Below, in pieces: positions 18,192-27,805 of a stretch of 64,000 nucleotides of DNA; positions within the stretch are counted from its first letter, which is position 1, and the number at the start of each line of letters is the position of its first letter. Source of the stretch: Pontibacter chinhatensis (GTDB lineage: Bacteria; Bacteroidota; Bacteroidia; Cytophagales; Hymenobacteraceae); contig NZ_FOOT01000005.1 of NCBI RefSeq assembly GCF_900113285.1, positions 62,001-126,000 on the forward strand, in the 5' to 3' direction. The notes below the pieces were generated by a model. That model did not search any database. It had not been told where the DNA came from and was given only the letters and a program-made list of their open reading frames with translations. The position numbers and the translations under genes were made by a program.

Positions 18192-21173
18192 ATGAAGAGA
18201 AAATTTTTACTACTCGTCATGTGCCTGCTGACATTCCACCTCTCCTTTGCCCAAAGTACAATTACGGTGCAAGGCAGAGTGACGGATGCCGAGACAGGCC
18301 AGCCGCTGATTGGAGCGGGTGTGGTAGTGCAGGGAACCACCACCGGTGCCCAGACCGACGCGGATGGTAATTATACTTTAAGCGCCCCCTCCGATGGTAC
18401 GCTTACCTTTAATTACTTAGGCTATAAGGCAACTTCGGTTCCGATAAACAACCGCACAAGTATAAACGTGCAGATGGAGACTGACGCCGCTACACTGCAG
18501 GAAGTAGTGGTAACCGGCTACGGTGTGCAGGAGAAGCGCGACGTGACAGGCTCCATCGCCTCGGTAAAGAGCGAAGAACTGGTACGGCAGGCCTCCCAGA
18601 ACCCGGTTAGCTCGCTGCAGGGTAAAGTGGCCGGTGTAACCATCACCAACTCGGGCGCACCCGGAGCCTCTCCCCAGATTCGAATTCGCGGTGCAGGTTC
18701 TGCCTTGGGTAGCACAGACCCGTTGTATGTAGTAGATGGTACGTTCGTAAACGACCTGAGCTTCCTGAACCCGGCTGACATTGAGTCGATTGAGATTTTG
18801 AAAGATGCCTCCAGTGCCGCCATTTATGGGGTACGTGCCGCCAACGGCGTGGTGCTGGTTACTACCAAGCGTGGCAAGGCCGGAGAGTCTACCGTAAACT
18901 ACAATGGCTTTGTGGGAGTGCAGCGGGTTACCAACCAGCTCGACATGACCAACGCACAGGAGTATGCTACCCTGGTAAACGAGAAACTCAGAATAGAGAA
19001 CCCGACGGCCAACCTTATTCCAACAAACCTGCCAAGCACGGATTGGTATGATCAGGTGCTGCGTACTGCCACCATTCATAACCACCAGGTATCCGCTTCC
19101 GGTGGATCTGAAAAAGTAACCTATATGGCCAGCGCCGGCTACCTGAACCAGGAAGGCATCGTAAAGGGCGACGAGTACCGCCGTATCACCGCGCGTCTGC
19201 AAACTGACTTCCAGGTTAGCGAAAACATCAAGGTAGGCTACAATGGTATTTTCTATGATTATCAATCAGATAACATCCCATCCGATATCTTCTACCAGGC
19301 CTTCGTGGCGCCTCCCATCATTCCTGTATTTGAGCCAAACGGCCGTTATGGCGACCCGGCCAACTATCCGGTAGGAAACTTCGCCAACCCACAGGCGTCT
19401 TTGGACTGGTTTAACCAAAAATCCAACGGACAGCGCTTAACTGCAAATGCGTTCGGTGAAGTAAGTTTTCTGGATGGCTTCACCTTCCGTACCAGCCTGG
19501 GCCTGAACTATGGAATAGATGAGTACAGAAACTACCGTTCTCAGGACTCGCTTACTAGCGTACAGTATGCTTCCAGAAGCCTTTTGACACAGCAAAGAAG
19601 CAAGTCAAACATGTGGCTCTGGGAAAACACCCTGACCTATGACAAGACCTTTGGCGACCACGACCTGACCGTGCTTTTGGGTACTTCTGCCCAGGAAGAC
19701 AAGTCGAACTTCTTTAGAGGTTCTGTGAACGATGTAGAGTTTAACTCAGAAGCAGACCTGTACCTGGACTTAGGTGATCCTGAAACTGCCCTTATTGATG
19801 CGGGCGGTGCACGTGGCACGTTCGTTTCTTATTTCGGTAGAGTCAATTACTCCTTCCTCGATCGCTATTTGTTAACTGCCACGCTTCGCTACGATGCCTC
19901 CTCCAACTATCCGCGCAATGACAGGTGGGAGTATTTCCCTTCTATCGGCTTAGGCTGGCGTGTTTCGGAGGAAAACTTTATGCAGAACCAGGCTATATTC
20001 GATAACCTGAAAATAAGAGCGAGCTGGGGTAGACTGGGTAATAACAACATTCCGGCAAACATCTACAGACTGCCGGTTGACAGAGACCCGCGTTTAGCAG
20101 CTATATACAATGGAGTGCTATTCCCGGGCGCAAACCTGAGAGAGGTTGTACCTGCCACACTGTTCTGGGAGATTGTAGAAGAAGTTGACCTGGGTGTTGA
20201 AATGGGCTTCCTGAATAACAGGCTGACTGTGGAGGCAGACTGGTATAACAAGCAAACCAAGGATGCCATCTTCGGACTTACTCCGCTTGGGTTCTTAGGC
20301 TTGGGTGGCCAGATCAGAGGCAACTTCGCTGACTTCCGTAACCGTGGTCTGGAGTTGATTGCCAACTGGAGCGATGACCTGTCCACCGATTTCAGCTACA
20401 ACATTGGTGTGAATTTCTCGCGCAACCGAAACGAGGTAACAAGTATAGCTACTGAGAACGCGGCCTTCTATAATGGCAACTTGCCAGTAGGTGGTTACCA
20501 GGTAAGCATAACCCGCGTGGGCGACCCGATTGGTTCGTTCTTTGGCTATGAAGTGGATGGTATCTTCCAGAACGAGCAGGAGGTTGAAGGATCCGCACAG
20601 CCGAACGCTGTTCCCGGCGACTTCAGGTTCAGAGACAGAGATGGTAACGGCATTATCGATGAGAGAGACAAAACGATAATCGGTAATCCAAACCCAGGAT
20701 TTACTTACGGCATCAACACAGGGTTCCGCTTCAAGAGCTTCGACCTGCAGCTGGACATACAAGGAGTGGCTGATGTGGATATTTACAACGGTAACCGCAA
20801 CGTGCGCTTCGGTAACGAGAACTACGACAAAGACTTCTACGACAACCGCTGGACCGGACCCGGGTCTACCAATTCTTACCCATCGGCTAAGTTAACCGGC
20901 AGAAACCTGGATCCAAGTGATTACTATGTAGAGAGCGGCAGCTATGTCAGAATCCGTAACCTGCAGTTAGGGTATAACTTACCGAGCGGAGTGGTGAATA
21001 CCCTGAAGATGCGCAACCTGCGTGTATATGTAAACGCCCAGAACCCGGTAACCTGGTTTAAGTACAACGGCTTCTCCCCAGAGGTGAGCGGCGCTCCAAT
21101 TAGCCAGGGTATCGACCGCAACGTGTACCCGCTGTCGGCTACTTACAACTTTGGTGTTAATGCTACATTCTAA
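18192..21173 (+). CDS. SusC/RagA-family TonB-linked outer membrane transporter
   Basis: A 993-residue outer-membrane importer for oligosaccharides. Signal peptide 1-21 (ending FAQ); CarboxypepD_reg-like domain about 24-100 (VQGRVTDAETGQPLIGAGV); the SusC signature EVVVTGYG near 104-111; a plug domain about 115-225 with SIEILKDASSAAIYG; then a 22-strand-type barrel to a terminal Phe (GVNATF), as expected for BAM recognition. It pairs with the SusD lipoprotein 16 bp downstream. The pair takes up glycan fragments made by surface enzymes and is powered by TonB-ExbBD. Confidence 0.96.
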   Translation: MKRKFLLLVMCLLTFHLSFAQSTITVQGRVTDAETGQPLIGAGVVVQGTTTGAQTDADGNYTLSAPSDGTLTFNYLGYKATSVPINNRTSINVQMETDAATLQEVVVTGYGVQEKRDVTGSIASVKSEELVRQASQNPVSSLQGKVAGVTITNSGAPGASPQIRIRGAGSALGSTDPLYVVDGTFVNDLSFLNPADIESIEILKDASSAAIYGVRAANGVVLVTTKRGKAGESTVNYNGFVGVQRVTNQLDMTNAQEYATLVNEKLRIENPTANLIPTNLPSTDWYDQVLRTATIHNHQVSASGGSEKVTYMASAGYLNQEGIVKGDEYRRITARLQTDFQVSENIKVGYNGIFYDYQSDNIPSDIFYQAFVAPPIIPVFEPNGRYGDPANYPVGNFANPQASLDWFNQKSNGQRLTANAFGEVSFLDGFTFRTSLGLNYGIDEYRNYRSQDSLTSVQYASRSLLTQQRSKSNMWLWENTLTYDKTFGDHDLTVLLGTSAQEDKSNFFRGSVNDVEFNSEADLYLDLGDPETALIDAGGARGTFVSYFGRVNYSFLDRYLLTATLRYDASSNYPRNDRWEYFPSIGLGWRVSEENFMQNQAIFDNLKIRASWGRLGNNNIPANIYRLPVDRDPRLAAIYNGVLFPGANLREVVPATLFWEIVEEVDLGVEMGFLNNRLTVEADWYNKQTKDAIFGLTPLGFLGLGGQIRGNFADFRNRGLELIANWSDDLSTDFSYNIGVNFSRNRNEVTSIATENAAFYNGNLPVGGYQVSITRVGDPIGSFFGYEVDGIFQNEQEVEGSAQPNAVPGDFRFRDRDGNGIIDERDKTIIGNPNPGFTYGINTGFRFKSFDLQLDIQGVADVDIYNGNRNVRFGNENYDKDFYDNRWTGPGSTNSYPSAKLTGRNLDPSDYYVESGSYVRIRNLQLGYNLPSGVVNTLKMRNLRVYVNAQNPVTWFKYNGFSPEVSGAPISQGIDRNVYPLSATYNFGVNATF

Positions 21174-21189
21174 TTAACAGGGAAAACCC

Positions 21190-22668
21190 ATGAAAAATAT
21201 ATTTTATAGCGTTAAACGCAACTCATTTATACTCATCAGTGCGCTGACCATTGGAGGCCTGGCCTCCTGCTCGGAGGACTTCCTGGATGTGGAGCCTGAA
21301 GGCGTAGGGGTAGGAGAGGATTTTTTTACGACTGCAGAGCATGCCAGGCTTGCCATTAACTCTGTCTATGGCAACACAAGGGAGTGGAACGTGATCGCTT
21401 TTGCCCACCTGGCCATTACCACCATCACCTCCGACAATGCTGCCAAAGGCAGTGTACCTGGAGACGCCGGCTTTATGGACGAGTACGACAACTTTACGCT
21501 GACAGCTACAGAAGGGCAGCTGAACGGCTACTGGAACGGACAGTATCAGGCGATCAACCTGACAAACCAAATCCTGACGAATGTACCGCTCATTGATATG
21601 GATGCGGCTGAAAAGGAGCGTATCCTGGCTGAGGCGAAGTTTTTCCGTGCCTACCACTACTTTAGCCTGGTTAGGGCCTTTGGTGGTGTGCCGCTACGTT
21701 TGTCTGTGCCACTGCCAGGCGAACAGGAAGATCCGGCTACGCTGAACATTCCAAGATCGAGCCCAGAGGAGGTATACGCGCAGATTATAAAGGACCTGAC
21801 TGAGGCTGCAGCAGTGTTGCCAAACAGAGGAGCTACTGCACGGGGCCGTGCCACACAGGGGGCTGCCCTGGGTATGCTCGCCAAAGTACAGCTGTACCAG
21901 CGCAACTGGCAGGAGGTCGTAAACCTGGCAAACCAGGTAGAAGGCCTAGGGTATAACCTCGTGGAGGATTACTACAGCATTTTCCGCATCGCAGGAGAGC
22001 ACAACAACGAGTCTATCTTTGAGATAGAGGCACAAACAGTACCTGGTAACTGCCCAGCCTCCAACAGCCAATGGGCTGAGGTGCAGGGTGTTCGCGGTCA
22101 GTTTGGCTGGGGATTTGTTGAGCCAACCGAGGATCTGGTAAACGCTTATGAGGAAGGCGATGAGCGCCTGGATGCCACCATCCTGTTCAGAGGCGAGACC
22201 ACACCGGAAGGAGATTTAATCAACCCGAACGCGCCAAACCCAAGGTATAACCAGAAGGCTTATGTGCCGAGCTTTGTTACTAACGAGTGCGGTTACGCCA
22301 AAGATCAGAACGTGCGTATCCTGCGCTTTGCCGAGGTGCTGCTGATGCGTGCGGAGGCATCCAACGAGTTGGGTGATACGCAGCAGGCGCTGGCAGACCT
22401 GAACCGCGTGCGCGAAAGAGCCGGTCTGGACCCTATCGAATCAGCAACGCAGGAAGAGCTGCGCAACCTGATTTGGCATGAGCGCCGGGTAGAGCTCGCC
22501 CTGGAAAACGGCGACCGCTTCTTTGACCTAGTGCGCCAGGGCAGGGCTGCAGAGGTGCTGCAGGCACAGGGCAAGCAGTTCCAGGCGGGTAAAAATGAGT
22601 TGATGCCGATTCCGCAGCAGCAGATCATTCTCAGCAACGGTACCCTTACTCAAAACCCAGGTTATTAA
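21190..22668 (+). CDS. SusD/RagB-family glycan-binding lipoprotein
   Basis: A 492-residue surface lipoprotein that caps the SusC barrel and binds glycan. It has a lipoprotein signal with Cys27 (LASCSEDF). SusD features visible are FLDVEPEG after the cysteine, TPR-like helices (about 75-260) including AEAKFFRAYHYFSLVRAFGG, and the C-terminal LNRVRERAGL and LIWHERRVELALEN-type blocks. It is translated right after susC and followed by a hairpin that may lower expression of the downstream enzymes. Confidence 0.96.
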   Translation: MKNIFYSVKRNSFILISALTIGGLASCSEDFLDVEPEGVGVGEDFFTTAEHARLAINSVYGNTREWNVIAFAHLAITTITSDNAAKGSVPGDAGFMDEYDNFTLTATEGQLNGYWNGQYQAINLTNQILTNVPLIDMDAAEKERILAEAKFFRAYHYFSLVRAFGGVPLRLSVPLPGEQEDPATLNIPRSSPEEVYAQIIKDLTEAAAVLPNRGATARGRATQGAALGMLAKVQLYQRNWQEVVNLANQVEGLGYNLVEDYYSIFRIAGEHNNESIFEIEAQTVPGNCPASNSQWAEVQGVRGQFGWGFVEPTEDLVNAYEEGDERLDATILFRGETTPEGDLINPNAPNPRYNQKAYVPSFVTNECGYAKDQNVRILRFAEVLLMRAEASNELGDTQQALADLNRVRERAGLDPIESATQEELRNLIWHERRVELALENGDRFFDLVRQGRAAEVLQAQGKQFQAGKNELMPIPQQQIILSNGTLTQNPGY

Positions 22669-22681
22669 TCACTAAACTTTT

Positions 22682-22730
22682 AAAGTATGGAGCCGCTGCA
22701 AAGTGGGGCTCCATACTTTCTTTTCTTTCA
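22682..22730 (+). terminator. Hairpin with T-rich tail between susD and the first glucanase
   Basis: A perfect 13-bp stem (22682-22694 with 22707-22719), 12-nt loop, followed by CTTTTCTTTC. It probably works as a partial terminator or mRNA stabiliser, so susC and susD are made in excess of the enzymes, as in many PULs. Confidence 0.65.
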
Positions 22731-22756
22731 ATCAAACCCCACCCTTACCCCAAAGG

Positions 22757-24385
22757 ATGATAAACAAACAGCTTTGCTACTGTTGTCTGTTACTGCTATG
22801 CGCGCTGCTATCGTGTAAGAGTGAGCCGGATGAAGGGCAGCCTACACCAGAGCCAACGGAGCCCGACACGCCAGCGGTGCCGACGGCTGCAGAAAACAGA
22901 GCCCTGCTGGATGAGGTGCAGGAGAGTACCTTCCGCTATTTCTGGGATTTTGCGCACCCTGCCAGCGGCATGGCCCGCGAGCGCAGCAGCTCCGGCGATC
23001 TGGTAACGACTGGGGGCACCGGCTTTGGTGTGCAGGCCATACTTGTAGGCGTGCATCGTGGATGGATAACACGTGAACAGGCTGTAACGCGACTAAACAA
23101 ACTTACCGATTTTCTGGCCCGTGCCGACCGCTTTCATGGGGCATGGCCACACTGGCTTGACGGCAACACTGGTGCTACCATACCTTTCAGTCCCAAAGAC
23201 AATGGCGGCGATCTGGTAGAGACATCCTTTCTGATAAACGGACTGCTGACGGCCCGCGCATACTTTGATGGCGGCGGGGCAGAGGCCGAGCTCCGGCAAA
23301 AGATCACCCAGCTCTGGGAGACGGTGGAGTGGGACTGGTACGCCTCGCGCGGCGACGGCAAGCTCTACTGGCACTGGAGCCCCAACTATGGCTGGGAAAT
23401 GAACCTACCGATACGGGGTTGGAACGAATCACTGATCACGTACGTGCTGGCTGCCGCCTCGCCCACACACCCTATCTCGCCGGAAGTATACCAGAACACC
23501 TGGGTAAACGCCAATTTCGGGGCGGCCCAAAACTACGGCGGCTATACTCTGAAAATGGGACCGGCCTACGGTGGTCCGCTATTCTTTGCCCACTACTCTT
23601 TCCTGAGCCTGGACCCGCGGCAGCTGGAGGATAACTATACTAACTACTGGCAGCACAACCTGAACCATACCATGGTGAACCGCTCCTACAGCCTCAGCTC
23701 CGCGCCCAAAAACTACGGCTATACCGAGAGCTTCTGGGGCCTTACGGCTTCGGATGATCCGGATGGGTATGCTGCGCACTCACCGGCCAACGATAACGGA
23801 ACCGTGGCACCCACGGCGGCGCTCGGCTCTTTCCCATACACGCCCTACTACAGCATGCAGGTGCTCCGGAATATGTACAACGGTCTTCGCAGCAGGATGG
23901 TGGGGCAGTATGGCTTGCGGGATGCCCATAACAAAGCCCGCAACTGGACGGCCACCGATCACCTAGCCATCGACCAGGGGCCTATCGTCGTGATGCTGGA
24001 AAACTACCGCAGCGGCTTGCTCTGGAGTCTTTTCACCAAACTGCCGGAGGTACAAACCGGGCTTTCAAAACTTGGTTTCCGGCAACCGACTTATGAGACC
24101 GGCTTCCCGCTGGTAACCCCCGACATCAGAACAAACCAGGTAGACCTGCTGCGCCACCCGGACAAGGATAACTATTTGATGGATGTGGCCACAAAAGAAT
24201 CCGGAAGCTATACTTTAAAACTGCTGAAAGAAGACGGCACGGAGGTGAAAACAATCTGGAACAATGAGAGCAAAGGCCCTGGCCTGGAGCAGGTGGCACT
24301 GGGGCAGGAACTCGCGCCGGGAAAGTATAAACTGGTGCTCCAAGCGGGCGCTACATCCTGGGAGCTTATGCTTTCCCTCCATTAG
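22757..24385 (+). CDS. GH144-type glucanase (glycoamylase-like), lipoprotein 1
   Basis: About 542 residues. The catalytic domain (about 50-440) carries the FRYFWDFAHPASGMARER, GGDLVETSFLINGLL, WHWSPNYGWEMN and FWGLTASDDPDGY blocks of the glycoamylase-like (alpha/alpha)6 fold. Characterised relatives (GH144) are endo-beta-1,2-glucanases. About 100 C-terminal residues form an Ig-like beta domain (GSYTLKLLKEDG). The start is the ATG at 22757 rather than an in-frame GTG at 22703: it gives a lipoprotein signal with Cys20 (LLSCKSEP) and leaves the upstream hairpin untranslated. It is one of three paralogues in the PUL. Confidence 0.87.
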   Translation: MINKQLCYCCLLLLCALLSCKSEPDEGQPTPEPTEPDTPAVPTAAENRALLDEVQESTFRYFWDFAHPASGMARERSSSGDLVTTGGTGFGVQAILVGVHRGWITREQAVTRLNKLTDFLARADRFHGAWPHWLDGNTGATIPFSPKDNGGDLVETSFLINGLLTARAYFDGGGAEAELRQKITQLWETVEWDWYASRGDGKLYWHWSPNYGWEMNLPIRGWNESLITYVLAAASPTHPISPEVYQNTWVNANFGAAQNYGGYTLKMGPAYGGPLFFAHYSFLSLDPRQLEDNYTNYWQHNLNHTMVNRSYSLSSAPKNYGYTESFWGLTASDDPDGYAAHSPANDNGTVAPTAALGSFPYTPYYSMQVLRNMYNGLRSRMVGQYGLRDAHNKARNWTATDHLAIDQGPIVVMLENYRSGLLWSLFTKLPEVQTGLSKLGFRQPTYETGFPLVTPDIRTNQVDLLRHPDKDNYLMDVATKESGSYTLKLLKEDGTEVKTIWNNESKGPGLEQVALGQELAPGKYKLVLQAGATSWELMLSLH

Positions 24386-24439
24386 CAACAAGTAGAAACA
24401 GTAGCAGATATAAGATTACAGAAATAAAATAACATTGAC

Positions 24440-25822
24440 ATGAAGCGAACCTTACTAGCCATACCCTTGCTGGCTGCCCAGCTTTTCTACGGCTGCCAGA
24501 ATTCTTCCGAAACCTCTACCACGACAACTGAAACGGCTGCCGATACAACCGCAACAGACGTCAAGCAGCTTTCGGATGAGGAACTGCTGACACGGGTGCA
24601 GGAGCAGACTTTTCAATACTTCTTGGATGGAGCGGAACCTAATTCAGGTCTAGCCCGCGAGCGCATCCACATCGATGGCGAGTACCCGCAGAACGACCAG
24701 AATGTAGTGACTACCGGCGCCACTGGCTTTGGGCTGATGGCCATTGTTGTGGGAATAGAGCGTGGCTTTATTACCCGAGAGGAGGGGGTACAGCACCTGC
24801 AGAAGATGGTGAACTTCCTGGAGAAGGCAGACCGCTTTCATGGCGCCTGGCCGCACTGGCTGCATGGCGAGACGGGTAAAGTAAAGCCCTTCAGCCCGAA
24901 AGACGACGGTGCCGACCTGGTGGAAACAGCCTTCCTGGTGCAGGGCATGCTGACCGTGCGCCAGTACCTGCAGGACGGCAATGAGCAGGAGAAAGCCTTG
25001 GCCGCCCAGATAGACAAGCTCTGGAAAGAGGTGGATTGGAGCTGGTTCCGAAACGGCGGTCAGAACGCGCTGTACTGGCACTGGAGCCCGAACCATGGCT
25101 GGGCCATGAACTTCCCGATACGCGGGTACGACGAGTGTCTGATAACCTATGTGCTGGCGGCTTCCTCCCCAACCCACGGGGTGCCTGCCGAAGTATACCA
25201 CGAGGGCTGGGCCCGCAGCGGCGCCATCAAATCCGATGCGACAAAGTATGGCCATGAGGTGGTGCTGAACCACAACGGGCACAAAGGCAGCGTAGGACCG
25301 ATGTTCTGGGCGCATTATTCTTACCTGGGCCTGGACCCGCGCGAGCTCACTGACAAGTATGCCGACTACTGGAAACTTAACCGCAACCATACGCTGATTC
25401 AGCGCGACTACTGCGTGGATAACCCGAAAGGCTACAAAGGCTATGGCGAGAACGCCTGGGGGCTTACCGCCAGCTACTCCGTGAACGGTTATTCGGGCCA
25501 CAGCCCGGAAAACGACCTGGGCGTGATCACGCCGACGGCTGCCTTATCGTCCTACCCGTATGCACCGGAAGAATCGATGAAAGTTATCCGCCACCTGTAC
25601 GAAGACCTGGGCGACAAAGTGATCGGCAAGTATGGACCATACGATGCCTACTCGGAACAGGACAACTGGTTCCCGCAGCGCTACCTGGGCATCGACCAGG
25701 GACCGATTGTGGTGATGATCGAGAACGGACGCACCGGTTTGCTGTGGGATCTGTTCATGAGCGCTCCTGAAGTACAGGCCGGCCTCAAGAAGCTCGGCTT
25801 CCAGAGCCCGCAGCTGAAGTAA
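24440..25822 (+). CDS. GH144-type glucanase, lipoprotein 2
   Basis: 460 residues, paralogous to the neighbours at 22757 and 28329. Lipoprotein signal with Cys19 (LFYGCQNS), then a Ser/Thr-rich linker (NSSETSTTTTETAADTTA) that would hold the enzyme off the membrane. The catalytic domain (about 48-455) has FQYFLDGAEPNSGLARER, GADLVETAFLVQGML, WHWSPNHGWAMN and AWGLTASYSVNGYSGHSP. GH144 activity on beta-1,2-glucan is predicted from family. It lies 54 bp downstream of the first glucanase, and the lack of a C-terminal beta domain is the main difference. Confidence 0.88.
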   Translation: MKRTLLAIPLLAAQLFYGCQNSSETSTTTTETAADTTATDVKQLSDEELLTRVQEQTFQYFLDGAEPNSGLARERIHIDGEYPQNDQNVVTTGATGFGLMAIVVGIERGFITREEGVQHLQKMVNFLEKADRFHGAWPHWLHGETGKVKPFSPKDDGADLVETAFLVQGMLTVRQYLQDGNEQEKALAAQIDKLWKEVDWSWFRNGGQNALYWHWSPNHGWAMNFPIRGYDECLITYVLAASSPTHGVPAEVYHEGWARSGAIKSDATKYGHEVVLNHNGHKGSVGPMFWAHYSYLGLDPRELTDKYADYWKLNRNHTLIQRDYCVDNPKGYKGYGENAWGLTASYSVNGYSGHSPENDLGVITPTAALSSYPYAPEESMKVIRHLYEDLGDKVIGKYGPYDAYSEQDNWFPQRYLGIDQGPIVVMIENGRTGLLWDLFMSAPEVQAGLKKLGFQSPQLK

Positions 25823-25838
25823 ATATAAAGTATAAAAG

Positions 25839-25865
25839 CTGGCGCGGGAGTTTCTCCTGCGCCAG
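25839..25865 (+). terminator. Hairpin after the second glucanase
   Basis: A 12-bp stem with one G-U pair (25839-25850 with 25854-25865) and a 3-nt loop. The T-tract is weak, so it may stabilise or process mRNA rather than terminate. Confidence 0.5.
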
Positions 25866-25911
25866 TCCTAATATAGGTCTGTTTAGTTCTGGTTTTGCTG
25901 TTTATATAGGT

Positions 25912-25990
25912 TCTGTCATTCTGTGAAGAAACTTGGTGGAATAAGCCTAAGCTTATGCTACAAGGCCACCAAGATCCTTCCAGGATGACA
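25912..25990. repeat. Inverted repeat, family B (copy 1)
   Basis: Arms at 25912-25939 and 25966-25990 are imperfect inverted copies. One arm reads TGTCATTCTGTGAAG then AAACTTGGTGG. The other, reversed, reads TGTCATCCTGGAAGG then ATCTTGGTGG. The same two arm types occur at 48862-48945. Probably a small non-autonomous intergenic element. Confidence 0.75.
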
Positions 25991-26071
25991 TAAAGAAAAG
26001 AGCTTAGCAAGCTGTATCAGCTAGCAGGAAAATACCCAATAGGAAGAAAAACAAAGTATAAAACCATACTT

Positions 26072-27805
26072 ATGAGAAGAGCCTTACAAGCTATACTTTC
26101 ACTGGCCATACTTTGGGGGAGCGGCACGGCGGCCCTGGCCCAGAGCACGCACATGAGCACGTACTGCAATCCGATTAACATCGACTATACGTACGCCGTG
26201 TACGATGCCTACAAAGACATCTCGTACCGATCCGGCGCCGACCCGGCCGTAGTGGAGTTCCGCAACGAGTACTACATGTTTGTGACCCGCTCGATGGGCT
26301 ACTGGCACTCCACCGACCTGCAGAACTGGAACTTCATCAAACCGGAGAAATGGTATTTTCAGGGCTCCAACGCACCGGCGGCTTTCAACTACAAAGACTC
26401 CTTGCTGTACGTGGCCGGTGACCCATCCGGCTCCATGAGCGTGCTGTTTACCGACAATCCCAAGCGGGGCGACTGGCAAGCCACACCCGGCATTTTGGGT
26501 GATTTGCAGGACCCGGCGCTCTTTATCGACGACGATGGCAAGGCCTACATGTACTGGGGTTCCTCCAACACCTACCCGCTTCGGGTAAAAGAGCTGAATA
26601 GGAAAGACCGCTTCAAGCCATCGGAGAAAACAGTGGAGCTTTTTAAGCTGCATGGCGACAAGCACGGCTGGGAGCGCTTCGGCGAGAACCACTCTGACAC
26701 CGTACTGGCCGGCTACATGGAAGGCGCCTGGATGACGAAGCACAATGGCAAGTATTACCTGCAGTATGCTGCTCCTGGCACCGAGTTTAACGTGTATGGC
26801 GATGGCGTTTATATAGGCGATTCACCACTCGGGCCATTTACGTACGCGCCCAATAACCCGGTATCCTATAAACCGGGAGGCTACATGAACGGCGCCGGCC
26901 ACGGTAGCACCGTGGTGGGTCCGGCAGGAGAGTACTGGCACTTTGGCTCGGCTTCGGTGTCGGTGAACATGAACTGGGAGCGCCGCATCAACATGTTCCA
27001 CACCACGTTTGACAAGGATGGGCTGATGCACGTGGATACTTATTTCGGCGACTACCCGCATTTCGGTCCGTCGGTGCCGGGCAAGATGGGCCAGTTTGCC
27101 GGCTGGATGCTCCTATCTTATAAAAAGCCGGTGAAAGCTTCCTCTACCCTGGAGAACTTCAAGCCCGAGAACATGCTGGATGAGAGCACCAAAACCTTCT
27201 GGGTGGCCGAGCAAAACAATGACCAGCAGTGGGTGCAGATCGATCTGGAGAAGCCGGGCAAAGTATACGCTGTGCAGGTCAACTACCATGACTACAAATC
27301 CAACCTCTACGGCAAAGTGCCGGGGTTGTACCACCGCTACGTGGTGGAGGGCTCTACAGACGGCAAGAACTGGAAAACGCTGGTGGACAGGAGCGACAAC
27401 TACCGCGACGTGCCCAACGATTATGTTGAGCTGGGTACCCCGCAGACGGTTCGCTACATCCGTTACCGCAACATCCATGTGCCGACGCCTAATCTGGCCA
27501 TTTCCGGCTTGCGCGTGTTTGGCGTGGGGCAGGGCAAAGCGCCGGCCCGCGTGAAAAACTTTAAGGTAAACCGCCAGCAGGACCGCCGCGACGCGATGAT
27601 TACCTGGGACAAGCAAGCCAACGCGCAGGGCTACAACGTGCTCTGGGGCATTGCTCCGGATAAACTCTACAGCTCCTGGATGGTGTACGACGACAACAAA
27701 CTGGACCTGAAAAGCCTGGGCGTGGACCAAGGCTACTACTTCGCCATCGAGTCCTTCAACGAAAACGGCGTGTCCGAAAGAACGAAGCCGGTGAAGGTGG
27801 ATTAA
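26072..27805 (+). CDS. GH43-like glycosidase with F5/8 (discoidin) and Fn3-like domains, 1
   Basis: A 577-residue secreted enzyme. Signal peptide 1-24. A five-bladed beta-propeller (about 30-350) has the GH43/GH-F catalytic pattern: Asp57 in RSGADPAV (base), Asp147 in LQDPALF (pKa modulator) and Glu217 in YMEGAW (acid). An F5/8 type C domain (about 355-485, KPVKASSTLENFKPENMLDE and FWVAEQNNDQQWVQIDL) should bind glycan. A Fn3-like domain ends the protein (about 490-577). The substrate is unknown, since GH43 members act mainly on arabinose, xylose or galactose linkages. It is a paralogue of the gene at 35311 in the same PUL. Confidence 0.85.
   Translation: MRRALQAILSLAILWGSGTAALAQSTHMSTYCNPINIDYTYAVYDAYKDISYRSGADPAVVEFRNEYYMFVTRSMGYWHSTDLQNWNFIKPEKWYFQGSNAPAAFNYKDSLLYVAGDPSGSMSVLFTDNPKRGDWQATPGILGDLQDPALFIDDDGKAYMYWGSSNTYPLRVKELNRKDRFKPSEKTVELFKLHGDKHGWERFGENHSDTVLAGYMEGAWMTKHNGKYYLQYAAPGTEFNVYGDGVYIGDSPLGPFTYAPNNPVSYKPGGYMNGAGHGSTVVGPAGEYWHFGSASVSVNMNWERRINMFHTTFDKDGLMHVDTYFGDYPHFGPSVPGKMGQFAGWMLLSYKKPVKASSTLENFKPENMLDESTKTFWVAEQNNDQQWVQIDLEKPGKVYAVQVNYHDYKSNLYGKVPGLYHRYVVEGSTDGKNWKTLVDRSDNYRDVPNDYVELGTPQTVRYIRYRNIHVPTPNLAISGLRVFGVGQGKAPARVKNFKVNRQQDRRDAMITWDKQANAQGYNVLWGIAPDKLYSSWMVYDDNKLDLKSLGVDQGYYFAIESFNENGVSERTKPVKVD

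Noticed and set aside
22703-22756. GTG start 54 bp upstream of the first glucanase
   Set aside because: It would translate through the hairpin and bury the lipoprotein signal; the ATG at 22757 gives a textbook lipobox.
24650-25501. A 283-residue minus-strand frame opposite the second glucanase
   Set aside because: Same shadow pattern; it mirrors the antisense frame of the paralogue at 28962, as expected when the sense genes are homologous.
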